Source of the DNA: an uncultured Desulfovibrio sp.
GTDB lineage: Bacteria; Desulfobacterota; Desulfovibrionia; Desulfovibrionales; Desulfovibrionaceae
Reading direction: 5' to 3'
DNA length: 9,107 nucleotides
NCBI GenBank assembly: GCA_900547595.1
Contig: URHE01000074.1
Location: 1-9,107, forward strand
The notes under the pieces: model-generated
What the model saw: the letters and a program-made list of their open reading frames with translations, nothing else
What the model was told of the DNA's origin: nothing
The model's database searches: none
Made by a program: the position numbers and the translations under genes
Part shown: one piece after another, positions 1-6,617 of the stretch
Numbering within the stretch: the stretch's first letter is position 1
How the letters are laid out: each line of letters begins with the position of its first letter

Positions 1-2
1 GG

Positions 3-140
3 CTGCGGGCGGCCCTGCGCGCCGACCATGAACACGCCGACCTTGCGCTGGCCGCGGCGGAAGCCGCGCGGGCGCTCAGGGCCGCGCGGGCGGAGTTTGG
101 CCTTCCTCCAGCGGACGGAGACGCCCCGCCCCGTTGCTGA
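3..140 (+). CDS. possible C-terminal end of an unidentified protein (5' truncated)
   Basis: A plus-strand frame is open from the window edge to a TGA at 138-140, giving 45 residues. The first ~30 are rich in Ala, Leu, Arg and Glu, with heptad-like spacing of leucines and alanines typical of an amphipathic helix or coiled coil (for example AALRADHEHADLALAAAEAA). The last ~12 residues are Pro/Gly/Asp-rich, like a disordered tail. The frame runs into the 3' end of the convergent yigZ-like gene by 65 bases. Long open frames arise by chance in DNA this GC-rich, and the 5' part is missing, so the call rests only on composition and on ending cleanly near the neighbour's stop. No family is recognised. 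Confidence 0.35.
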   Translation: MRAALRADHEHADLALAAAEAARALRAARAEFGLPPADGDAPPRC

Positions 141-726
141 CAGCGGCCAGCGCCCGCGTCAGGGCGTCCAGATGCTCCTCGGGCAGGCGCACGCGCAGAC
201 AGGCGCGCGCCGCGTATTCCTCCGCCTCCACCCGCGCCTCCAGACCGGGCAGACGGCGGCGCAGGGCGTCCAGATGGGCGTAGTCGAGCACAAGCTCCAC
301 CGTCGCCAGCGGCACGCACTCCACCCGCGGCAGGCCCTCGAGGTTTCCGCGCGCGGCCTCCTGATAGGCCCGCACCAGACCGCCCGTGCCCAGCTTGACG
401 CCGCCGAACCAGCGCGTCACCACCAGGCAGAGCTCCCCGATCCCGCTGTGGAGCAGCACCTGGAGCATGGGGCGCCCGGCCGTGCCGTGGGGTTCGCCAT
501 CATCGGAGGAGCCGATGCGCGCCGTGTCGCCCGGAGGCCCGGCCACAAAGGCCCAGCAGTTATGCGTGGCATCGGGGTGCCGCTGCCGGACCGCCTCCAC
601 AAAGGCGCGGGCCGCCGCCGGGCTGGACGCGCGGGCGCACTGGGCGAGGAAGCGGCTGCGCCGCACCGTGGTTTCGGAACAATGCGGCGCGTCCGGCAAG
701 GACGCGGGAACGGGATAACGCTGCAT
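76..726 (-). CDS. yigZ: YigZ/IMPACT family (UPF0029) protein
   Basis: This is a complete 216-aa protein of the usual length for bacterial YigZ. The family signature is plain: SDDGEPHGTAGRP at residues 74-86, then VVTRWFGGVKLGTGG at 102-116, both in the N-terminal UPF0029/Impact fold. A smaller C-terminal domain of the DUF1949 type covers roughly residues 138-195. The family has a ribosomal protein S5 domain 2-like fold and is related to eukaryotic IMPACT, a regulator of translational control; the bacterial role is poorly defined, possibly nucleic-acid or translation linked. I chose the ATG at 724-726 because GGAG lies five bases upstream and the family homology begins soon after. An in-frame ATG at 819 would add 31 Arg/Gly-rich residues without family character. 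It is transcribed away from the RlpA operon. No TM segment or signal peptide is seen. Confidence 0.93.
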   Translation of the reverse strand: MQRYPVPASLPDAPHCSETTVRRSRFLAQCARASSPAAARAFVEAVRQRHPDATHNCWAFVAGPPGDTARIGSSDDGEPHGTAGRPMLQVLLHSGIGELCLVVTRWFGGVKLGTGGLVRAYQEAARGNLEGLPRVECVPLATVELVLDYAHLDALRRRLPGLEARVEAEEYAARACLRVRLPEEHLDALTRALAAVSNGAGRLRPLEEGQTPPARP

Positions 727-858
727 GCGGGCTCCGGCGCAGACCGCGCTACGCGGGGTTTGTGGATCTTCCCTACTCCGGCCAGCCCTTTCTCTACCGG
801 CAGACAGCGGGCGGGGCAAGCCCCGGCGGCAGGTACGGCATGGCGCGGAAACCTCCCC

Positions 859-888
859 TTGGCAACGCCACGGCTTTTCGCCTAGAAT
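859..888 (+). promoter_or_regulatory. sigma70-like promoter of the RlpA operon
   Basis: TTGGCA (859-864) and TAGAAT (883-888) each match the -35 and -10 consensus at five of six positions, with an 18-base spacer. Transcription would begin near 895, giving a leader of about 53 bases before the 111-aa gene. It is the best promoter match in the yigZ/operon spacer and points in the right direction. No comparable promoter for yigZ was found on the other strand. Confidence 0.6.
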
Positions 889-893
889 CCTCA

Positions 894-912
894 GGGCGGG
901 AACCCCCCGCCC
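894..912 (+). other. GC stem-loop in the operon leader
   Basis: GGGCGGG (894-900) and CCCGCCC (906-912) form a perfect 7-bp stem with a 5-base loop, at the predicted transcript 5' end. No T-run follows, so it is not a classical terminator. It could protect the 5' end or modulate the leader, or it may simply reflect the GC-rich composition. Confidence 0.4.
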
Positions 913-935
913 CCCTCACATCCCGCAGACGGCAC

Positions 936-941
936 AAGGAG
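936..941 (+). promoter_or_regulatory. ribosome binding site deciding between two tandem ATGs
   Basis: AAGGAG lies three bases before the ATG at 945 and six bases before the ATG at 948. Six bases is a normal spacing and three is short, so the second ATG is preferred. Confidence 0.65.
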
Positions 942-947
942 ACGATG

Positions 948-1283
948 ATGCAGGACGAACGCGGCCTCTACTACCATGCCAATGCGGGCGACCCCGGTTC
1001 GCGGGTCTATGTGCGCCGCGGGCCTGACGGCGAAGTGGAATTCCGGCTCTGGGAGGCGGCGCATCCGGAAATCTGGGAGCGCCATCCCTGGCTGAACATG
1101 GCCGTCATCCGCGAGGCCGCGGCCCTGTATGAGAACCGGGGCGCGGCGGCCACAGACCCCTTGCGCATCTATGACCTGGCCGTGGCGCGCGCCCTGCTTG
1201 CGGAAGCCGGTCCCGAAGCCGGAGCGGCTGCCGGAAACGGCGCTCCCCCCGCCGCGCCGGCCCCCGGAGCCCCCCGCGCATGA
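948..1283 (+). CDS. hypothetical protein, first gene of the RlpA operon (111 aa)
   Basis: I do not recognise the family. Residues 1-85 look like a real, compact soluble domain: aromatic and charged residues are well mixed (GLYYHANAGDPGSRVYVRR near the start, then FRLWEAAHPEIWERHPWLN at 32-50), followed by two predicted helices (about 51-63 and 71-87). Residues 88-111 are an Ala/Pro/Gly tail, probably disordered. There is no signal peptide or TM segment, so it is likely cytoplasmic. The start at 948 (or 945) follows AAGGAG. Its TGA overlaps the next gene's ATG as ATGA (1280-1283), so translational coupling is expected. A promoter at 859-888 probably drives it together with the 290-aa protein and the RlpA-like lipoprotein. 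Function is unknown. Confidence 0.75.
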   Translation: MQDERGLYYHANAGDPGSRVYVRRGPDGEVEFRLWEAAHPEIWERHPWLNMAVIREAAALYENRGAAATDPLRIYDLAVARALLAEAGPEAGAAAGNGAPPAAPAPGAPRA

Positions 1284-2152
1284 ACCGGGCGTGGCTGGCC
1301 CGGCGGCGCCCCGCGTTCGTGCGCGATCTCGTGCGCGACTATTGCGCCGCCCATGCCGTCCTCACCGCCCAGTTGCGCCGTTTTGAGCGCGACGGCACGG
1401 TCTCGCACGCCATCGTGCGTTCCCTGCTTGGCGAGGAGGTTTCCAAGGGCGTCCTCTGGCGGCTCAAGGATACGGCCCATCACCTCTTCCGCACGGCCCC
1501 GCCCCATGGCGGACCGGCCCCCGAAACCGGCGCCGCGCCGGAGGAACGCGCGTTCACCGGCGAACTCATCGACTGGTGCGTGGGCTTTGCGTTCCATGAA
1601 TGCGTCAAGCTGCGCGAAGACGCCTACCAGCGGCAGGAGTACGCCAACCGCCTGCTCCATCTGGAGGACCTGCGCTGCGCCGCGCCGGAACATGTCCTGA
1701 CGCGCCACGCGGCGCGGGACGCGGACACGGACGCCCTGTGGCCGCTGGCCGGGCTTCCCCGCCAGACCGCCGACAGCATGGAGCGGGAGCTTCGGCGCAT
1801 CCTCCGCGTTCTGGACAACGGGCTTGCGCTGCTCACGCGGTATCTGGAGGGAGAGCGCGACAACGCCCCCCTGGCCCGCTGGCTGGCCGTGGAGGAAGAA
1901 CGCGCCGCCGCGGTTTTCGGGGCGCGCTGGCCCGACCTCGTGGCCGCGCTCTGCGGGGGAGACAACGAACGTCTCTTCCTGCTCGCCGCGCGGGACCTGC
2001 TGGAGGCGGGGCGGCCGGAAACGGCGCTGGCGCTGCTGCGCGCGCATCGCCAGAATCTGGGCGGGCAGGGACTGGAGCTTTTGCGGCGTCTGGAAGCCGA
2101 TGACGAAAACGCCGTTTCCCCTGCCCGCGCGCCCCGGGCCGGAGCCGCCTGA
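1280..2152 (+). CDS. hypothetical alpha-helical protein, second gene of the RlpA operon (290 aa)
   Basis: I do not recognise the family. The protein looks almost entirely helical: Arg- and Leu-rich amphipathic segments at about 10-38, 46-70, 93-133, 162-190, 197-225 and 228-270. Residues 228-260 (ERLFLLAARDLLEAGRPETA and beyond) resemble one or two TPR-like helix hairpins, but I cannot show a full TPR array. Two low-complexity stretches interrupt it: about 73-89 (Pro/Gly/Ala) and the final ~15 residues. No signal peptide or membrane segment is seen, so it is probably cytoplasmic. The start shares ATGA with the upstream stop, with GGAG ten bases before it; its own stop overlaps the lipoprotein start as TGATG. 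This arrangement suggests stoichiometric co-production with the 111-aa protein and the RlpA-like lipoprotein. A scaffold role is only speculation. Confidence 0.75.
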   Translation: MNRAWLARRRPAFVRDLVRDYCAAHAVLTAQLRRFERDGTVSHAIVRSLLGEEVSKGVLWRLKDTAHHLFRTAPPHGGPAPETGAAPEERAFTGELIDWCVGFAFHECVKLREDAYQRQEYANRLLHLEDLRCAAPEHVLTRHAARDADTDALWPLAGLPRQTADSMERELRRILRVLDNGLALLTRYLEGERDNAPLARWLAVEEERAAAVFGARWPDLVAALCGGDNERLFLLAARDLLEAGRPETALALLRAHRQNLGGQGLELLRRLEADDENAVSPARAPRAGAA

Positions 2153-2901
2153 TGCCGGGCGGCGCTTTCGCCCCGGACCGCGGCGCCCCCGGCAGGCGCG
2201 TTCCCCTTCTCCTGCTCGTGGGCCTTGTCTGCTGCGCGCTCGCGCTGGCGGGCTGCGGCGGCTCCCGATCCTGGCGCAAGGGCGGCGTGGCGGGCACCAA
2301 ACCCTATACCGTCCGCGGCAAGACCTACTATCCCCTCAAGTCCGCCCACGGCTTTGTGGAGGAAGGCGTGGCCTCGTGGTACGGTCCCGGCTTTCACGGC
2401 AAGACCACGGCCAACGGCGAGCGCTACAATCAATATGCCATGACCGCCGCCCACAAGCTCCTGCCGCTGGGCACCAAGGTGCGCGTCACCCACCTCGGCA
2501 ACGGACGTTCGGTCATTGTCCGCGTCAATGATCGCGGCCCCTTTGTGGATGACCGTGTCATCGACCTCTCGCGCACGGCGGCCACGCGCCTGGACATGAT
2601 GGGCTCGGGCACCGCCCGGGTGCGCATCCAGAGCCTGGGCGGCATCAGGGAACTGGCCGAGAACGGCGACATCAAGGGGAATTTCTACGTTCAGGTGGGC
2701 GCGTTCAGCAGCAAGGAAAGCGCGTACAAGCTCATTGACGTCCTTGCCAGGGCCGGCCATAAGGGACGGCTCCAGTACGGCAGCAACAGCCTGTGGAATG
2801 TCCAGGTGGGCCCCTGGCCGGATTCCACCGGCGCGGAGCGCATGCTCGCCGTGTTCCGGGCGCTTTTCCCCACGGCCTTTGTGGTGGGCGGCGGCGGATA
2901 G
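2152..2901 (+). CDS. rlpA: RlpA-like septal ring lipoprotein / lytic transglycosylase with SPOR domain
   Basis: This is a 249-aa lipoprotein precursor. An Arg-containing n-region precedes a hydrophobic core (19-30) and the lipobox LALAGC, with Cys35 as the lipidated residue. PYTVRGKTYYPL (51-62) is the short motif usual before the RlpA domain. The double-psi beta-barrel spans about 70-160 and includes GVASWYGPGFHGKTTANGE and VRVNDRGPF. Glu90, His101 and Asp127 have the same spacing (11 and 26) as the catalytic residues reported for Pseudomonas aeruginosa RlpA, so the enzyme is predicted to be active on denuded glycan strands. A SPOR domain (about 175-246, YVQVGAF...NVQVGPW) should target it to septal peptidoglycan. 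The start overlaps the upstream stop (TGATG) and has GGAG seven bases before it. It is the last gene of a three-gene operon. Confidence 0.92.
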   Translation: MPGGAFAPDRGAPGRRVPLLLLVGLVCCALALAGCGGSRSWRKGGVAGTKPYTVRGKTYYPLKSAHGFVEEGVASWYGPGFHGKTTANGERYNQYAMTAAHKLLPLGTKVRVTHLGNGRSVIVRVNDRGPFVDDRVIDLSRTAATRLDMMGSGTARVRIQSLGGIRELAENGDIKGNFYVQVGAFSSKESAYKLIDVLARAGHKGRLQYGSNSLWNVQVGPWPDSTGAERMLAVFRALFPTAFVVGGGG

Positions 2902-2913
2902 GCCGCCCGGCCC

Positions 2914-2936
2914 GCGCCGCTCCCGACAGGCGGCGC
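2914..2936 (+). terminator. GC hairpin after the RlpA operon (terminator-like, no T-run)
   Basis: GCGCCGC (2914-2920) and GCGGCGC (2930-2936) form a perfect 7-bp stem with a 9-base loop, starting 13 bases after the rlpA stop. A second possible stem (GGCGGC before the stop with GCCGCC at about 2903-2908) lies just upstream. The missing T-tract makes intrinsic termination uncertain; a transcript-end stabiliser is equally possible. Confidence 0.35.
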
Positions 2937-2943
2937 CGCGCCA

Positions 2944-2973
2944 TTGACAGCAATCTTCCCGGACGGCTATGAA
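2944..2973 (+). promoter_or_regulatory. sigma70-like promoter of the large hybrid kinase
   Basis: A perfect -35 box TTGACA (2944-2949) is followed after 18 bases by TATGAA (2968-2973), which matches four of six -10 positions. Transcription from about 2980 would leave a ~114-base leader before the kinase ATG at 3094. This suggests that the kinase is transcribed separately from the RlpA operon. Confidence 0.55.
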
Positions 2974-3001
2974 AACGGATGGCTCCCGAAGGCATTCCGG
3001 A

Positions 3002-3058
3002 CGTCAGCCCGCCCCGCCGCGCGGCAGCTGCGCTGACGACCGCCCGCGTTGCGCAACG
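3002..3058 (+). promoter_or_regulatory. structured 5' leader of the hybrid kinase
   Basis: CGTCAGC (3002-3008) pairs with GCTGACG (3032-3038), a perfect 7-bp stem enclosing the palindromes GCCGCGCGGC (3016-3025) and GCAGCTGC (3024-3031). Next comes the perfect 12-bp palindrome CGTTGCGCAACG (3047-3058). The elements lie between the predicted promoter and the start codon, so they could be RNA structure or a protein-binding site. GC-rich DNA yields some of this by chance, and no known riboswitch class is recognised. Confidence 0.3.
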
Positions 3059-3080
3059 GCACCGTGAATCCGCCCCAGTC

Positions 3081-3084
3081 GAGG
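3081..3084 (+). promoter_or_regulatory. ribosome binding site supporting the ATG at 3094
   Basis: GAGG lies nine bases before ATG 3094. In-frame alternatives are TTG 3049, GTG 3064 and TTG 3085. They would add up to 15 polar residues before the first membrane helix and have no better Shine-Dalgarno sequence. Confidence 0.5.
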
Positions 3085-3093
3085 TTGTCGTCC

Positions 3094-6000
3094 ATGATCA
3101 AAAAAAACGGCCTGCTCCAGACCGGGGTTTCCCTCTTCCTCTGCGGCATGGTTCTGCTGCTGTTCTACCGCTTCAGCACGCAGAACAGCGAACGCATCGA
3201 GGAGCAGAACCGCATCTACGCGGCGGATGCGGCGCGTCAGGCGGCCATCAGCATCAACGAGCAGTTCCGCGCCACGCAGGAGGCCCTCGGCACTTACGCC
3301 TATTTTCTGGAGCGCACGCTGGATTCCGCCGCCATCTCGCCGGAACTGCTGGCCGCGCTGGAAAAGCGCTCCACCTTCGACGCCGTGCGCTTCACCGGCG
3401 CTGACGGCAGGGGCATGGCCTCCGACGGCACCATCACGGACACGAGCGACCGCGACTATTACCGCCTGGGCATGGAAGGCAAAAGCGGCGTCTCCGTCAT
3501 TTTCAATTCAAGCATTTTCCGGCAGACCACGCTGGGCTTTTACACGCCCCTGCGCGTCGGCGGCAGGATCATCGGCGTGCTCCACGGTTCCTATCTGGCG
3601 GGCAACTACCTGCGCGGCATCCTCACGGTGCCCTATTTCGGCATGACCTCGGACATTTTCCTCTGCTCGCCGGACGGCAGGGTCATCGCCACCTCCGCTG
3701 AAAAAGCCTATTCCGGGCACATCATCGACGCCCTGCTCGAAAGCGGCATGATCGGCCAGCCCACGGCCGAAGGCGCGCGCAAGGTCTTCCGCGAGGGCGG
3801 CGAGGGCACGTTCGCCTGCCAACCCGGGAGCGGCACGGACAATCTCTGCGTCATGCACCTGCCGCAGTACGACTTTTTTCTGGTGCAGACCTTTCCGCGC
3901 AGCGTCACTCAGGGCATGGTAAGCCGGGCCAACATGGCCGGCGTCCAGCTGGAGATTTCCCTCCTTGCGCTCTTTGCCTGCTACGCCGCCTTCATGCTCA
4001 TCCGGGCGCACCGGCAGAAAAAGCGGCTGGAACAGGAAAACCGCGAATTCGGATATGTGATCCGGGGCATGAATACCCTCTTTTCCGGCCGCTATATCCT
4101 CGCGGACCTTGAAGCCAGGCGCTATGACCACATTGCCGGCGATGCGGACGCCGCGCGCGCTCCCGATGCCCATGGCGCCTATGCGGACCTGCTCCGCATC
4201 CAGTCCGGCACCTTTGCGGACGACGAGACGCGGGAAAAATTCCACGGCTTCTTCGCCCTCGACAATCTGAAGGAACGCCTCTCCCGCAGCGACGCCCTGT
4301 CCTGCGAATGCCATGTGCGCCGCGGCGGAAAGGACGGCTGGGAAACCATCAACGCCATCTGTCTGGAACGACGGGACGGCGTGGCCGCCAAGGTGCTCTT
4401 TGTCCATCAGGACATCACCGAAATGAAGCGCCGCGAACTCCAGACGCGGAAACGGCTCTCCGCCATGGACCGCAAGGAGCGCCAGTACCGTCTGGCCGTC
4501 ACCTCCAATGCCCTGTGCACCTATGAATTCAATGTCAGCCGCGACCGGGTGGAGGAGGACATCATCCGCCATCTTGACGACCTGCAGTTCTCCATGCTGG
4601 AGGAATACAGCCTGCATGCCCCGTGCAGGGTGTCCGACGCCTTTGCCGCGTGGCTGCCCACGGTCCTGCCGGAATCGCGGGAGGAATACAGCCGGGTGAT
4701 GAGCATCGGCCATCTTCGCGAACGCTTCGCGGCCGGGGAAAAGGAAGTGGGCCTCGACTACTGGTGCACGGACCCGCGCGGCGGCGAAGTCTGCGTGCGC
4801 CAGTCCTTCTATCTGACCGAGGACGACATCACGGGCGATGTCATGGCCATGAGCGTGGCGCGCGACATCACCGAACAGGTGACCAAGCAGCGCCTGCAGA
4901 CCAAGGCCCTGCGCGATGCCCTCATCCAGGCACAGCACGCCAATGCCGCCAAGACCACCTTCCTCTCCAACATGTCGCACGACATCCGCACGCCCATGAA
5001 CGCCGTCATCGGCTTCGCCACCATCGCGGCGAGCCATCTGGACAATCGCGAACAGGTGCGGGACTGCCTCCAGAAGGTGCTCTCCTCCAGCAACCACCTG
5101 CTCAGCCTCATCAACGACATCCTGGACATGAGCCGCATCGAGAGCGGCAAACTCCAGATCAAGGAGCAGGAATGCAATATCTCGGAGCTGATGCACAATC
5201 TCGTCAACATCATCCAGCCGCAGGTCAAGGCCAAGCGGCTCCAGATGTTCATCGACACGTTCGAAGTGACCAACGAGGATGTCATCACCGACCCGCTCAA
5301 GCTCAACCAGATTTTCATCAATCTGCTGAGCAACGCCGTGAAATACACGCCCGCCGGGGGCTCCATCACCTTCAGCATCCATCAGGCGCCCGCGTTCCGC
5401 CATGGCTACGCGGATTTCGTCTTTGTGGTGCGCGACAGCGGCATCGGCATGTCCGAGGAATTCGTGCGCCACATCTTCGAGCCCTTCACCCGTGAAACCA
5501 CGACCACCCTGAGCGGCATCCAGGGCACGGGCCTCGGCATGGCCATCACCAAGAACATCATCGAGATCATGAATGGCCGCATCGAGGTGGAAAGCGCGCC
5601 CGGCAAGGGCAGCACCTTTACCGTCCATCTGACGCTCCGGCTCCAGGAAACGCAGTCCGGCAGCGACATCATCCGGGAACTCAGCGGCATGCGCGTCCTG
5701 GTGGTGGATGATGACTTTCATGTCTGCGACAGCGTGGACAAGATGCTCAAGAAGATCGGCCTGCGCTCCGAATGGACGACCTCCGGGCGCGAGGCCGCCT
5801 ACCGCGCGCAGATCGCCCATAACGACAACGACCCCTACCGGACCTATATCATCGACTGGCAGATGCCGGACATGAACGGTGTGGAGACCGCGCGCAGCAT
5901 CCGCCGCACGGTGGGCGAGGACGCGCCCATCATCATCCTCACGGCCTATGAATGGACGGATATCGAGGAAGAGGCGCGCAACGCGGGCGTCACGGCCTTC

Positions 6001-6483
6001 TGCGCCAAGCCGCTTTTCATGTCCGATCTCAAGCACGCCCTGATCTCCTCCCACAAGTTGCAGGACACGAAGGAGGAGCCCGGGGAGGAGACTCCGGATT
6101 TCGGCGGCAGGCGCATCCTTCTGGTGGATGATGTGGAGATGAACCGCGAACTGGCGGAATTCATCCTCGCCGAAAGCGGCTTTGTGGTGGAAACGGCGCC
6201 TGACGGCAGCGACGCCGTGGAAATGGTGCGGAAATCTCCGGAAGGCTATTATGACGCCATCCTCATGGACGTGCAGATGCCCACCATGGACGGCTATGAG
6301 GCCACGCGCGCCATCCGCGGCCTCGCGCGCGAGGATGTAAAGACCCTGCCCATCATCGCCATGACCGCCAACGCCCTGGATGAGGACAAGGCCGCGGCCC
6401 TCAAGTGCGGCATGAACGCCCATATCGCCAAGCCCATTGACATCAAGGCGTTTTTCGAGGTCATCCGGAGCTTTTTCCAGTAG
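3094..6483 (+). CDS. transmembrane hybrid sensor histidine kinase, Cache-PAS-PAS-HisKA-HATPase-REC-REC
   Basis: This is a 1129-aa membrane sensor. TM1 is at about 7-25, a periplasmic Cache-type domain at 27-283, and TM2 at 284-303. A charged linker leads to two PAS-like regions: about 315-440, ending QDITE, and 466-592, ending RDITEQ. A signalling helix leads into HisKA (SHDIRTPMN, phospho-acceptor His629). The ATPase domain has its N box at Asn747, G1 DSGIGM from Asp781, the F-box FEPF, and G2 GTGLGM from Gly811. REC1 has acidic residues 872-874, phospho-Asp921 (IDWQMPDMNG), Thr950 and Lys972. REC2 has Asp1012/1013, phospho-Asp1059 (MDVQMPTMDG), Thr1091 and Lys1113. All catalytic residues are present. 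There is no Hpt or DNA-binding domain, so a separate Hpt protein or regulator must receive the phosphate. The ligand is unknown; Cache domains commonly bind small metabolites. It shares its sensor type with the convergent kinase at 6635-8722. Confidence 0.93.
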   Translation: MIKKNGLLQTGVSLFLCGMVLLLFYRFSTQNSERIEEQNRIYAADAARQAAISINEQFRATQEALGTYAYFLERTLDSAAISPELLAALEKRSTFDAVRFTGADGRGMASDGTITDTSDRDYYRLGMEGKSGVSVIFNSSIFRQTTLGFYTPLRVGGRIIGVLHGSYLAGNYLRGILTVPYFGMTSDIFLCSPDGRVIATSAEKAYSGHIIDALLESGMIGQPTAEGARKVFREGGEGTFACQPGSGTDNLCVMHLPQYDFFLVQTFPRSVTQGMVSRANMAGVQLEISLLALFACYAAFMLIRAHRQKKRLEQENREFGYVIRGMNTLFSGRYILADLEARRYDHIAGDADAARAPDAHGAYADLLRIQSGTFADDETREKFHGFFALDNLKERLSRSDALSCECHVRRGGKDGWETINAICLERRDGVAAKVLFVHQDITEMKRRELQTRKRLSAMDRKERQYRLAVTSNALCTYEFNVSRDRVEEDIIRHLDDLQFSMLEEYSLHAPCRVSDAFAAWLPTVLPESREEYSRVMSIGHLRERFAAGEKEVGLDYWCTDPRGGEVCVRQSFYLTEDDITGDVMAMSVARDITEQVTKQRLQTKALRDALIQAQHANAAKTTFLSNMSHDIRTPMNAVIGFATIAASHLDNREQVRDCLQKVLSSSNHLLSLINDILDMSRIESGKLQIKEQECNISELMHNLVNIIQPQVKAKRLQMFIDTFEVTNEDVITDPLKLNQIFINLLSNAVKYTPAGGSITFSIHQAPAFRHGYADFVFVVRDSGIGMSEEFVRHIFEPFTRETTTTLSGIQGTGLGMAITKNIIEIMNGRIEVESAPGKGSTFTVHLTLRLQETQSGSDIIRELSGMRVLVVDDDFHVCDSVDKMLKKIGLRSEWTTSGREAAYRAQIAHNDNDPYRTYIIDWQMPDMNGVETARSIRRTVGEDAPIIILTAYEWTDIEEEARNAGVTAFCAKPLFMSDLKHALISSHKLQDTKEEPGEETPDFGGRRILLVDDVEMNRELAEFILAESGFVVETAPDGSDAVEMVRKSPEGYYDAILMDVQMPTMDGYEATRAIRGLAREDVKTLPIIAMTANALDEDKAAALKCGMNAHIAKPIDIKAFFEVIRSFFQ

Positions 6484-6514
6484 AAGTCATCCATGCTTCG
6501 TATGAAATGACTTC
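6483..6514 (+). terminator. stem-loop overlapping the hybrid kinase stop codon
   Basis: GAAGTCAT (6483-6490), which begins on the last base of the TAG stop, is perfectly inverted at 6507-6514 as ATGACTTC. Inside, CATGC (6492-6496) can pair with GTATG (6500-6504) through one G-T pair and a TTC loop. The result is a long, slightly bulged hairpin. It lacks a T-tract, so it may stabilise the mRNA end rather than terminate alone. Confidence 0.45.
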
Positions 6515-6544
6515 CAACGCCGGACGAGAATCTGGCGCGGCGCG

Positions 6545-6580
6545 AAAAGCGCCGTGAATGCGCAAAAAACCGCGCTTTTT
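6545..6580 (+). terminator. intrinsic terminator candidate for the large kinase
   Basis: AAAAGCGC (6545-6552) is inverted at GCGCTTTT (6572-6579), with T5 at 6576-6580. A shorter alternative is GCGC (6560-6563) with GCGC (6572-6575) and an A-rich loop, directly followed by T5. On the opposite strand the A6 run (6564-6569) reads as a T-run after GCGCGG, so termination from both sides is conceivable. The stems are short, which limits confidence. Confidence 0.4.
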
Positions 6581-6597
6581 GACGAATGATCTTCCTG

Positions 6598-6617
6598 CTT
6601 CAGCCCCTGGGCTGAAG
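6598..6617 (-). terminator. perfect hairpin downstream of the second kinase
   Basis: CTTCAGCC (6598-6605) and GGCTGAAG (6610-6617) form a perfect 8-bp stem with a CCTG loop (6606-6609), starting 17 bases past the stop of the minus-strand kinase. There is no immediate T-run on either strand. It is probably a transcript-end structure, and may work with the adjacent A/T-tract hairpin. Confidence 0.4.

Noticed and set aside
28..885. 285-codon plus-strand open frame across the yigZ-like gene
   Set aside because: It is antisense to an unmistakable UPF0029 signature on the minus strand; its translation is Arg/Gly/Pro/His-rich and lacks any recognisable domain.
1169..2760. Long minus-strand open frames opposite the 290-aa gene and rlpA
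   Set aside because: They oppose a coherent operon with overlapping stop/start junctions and a recognisable lipoprotein; composition is typical of antisense frames.
3049..3093. Extended start of the large kinase at TTG 3049
   Set aside because: The extra 15 residues are polar and would precede TM1. The TTG sits inside a palindrome, and ATG 3094 has its own GAGG at suitable spacing.
3508..6423. 971-codon open frame on the minus strand opposite the large kinase
   Set aside because: It is a mirror of the kinase's codon bias in GC-rich DNA. The translation is His/Asp/Ala/Val-rich with no family motifs, while the plus strand encodes a full set of kinase and receiver motifs.
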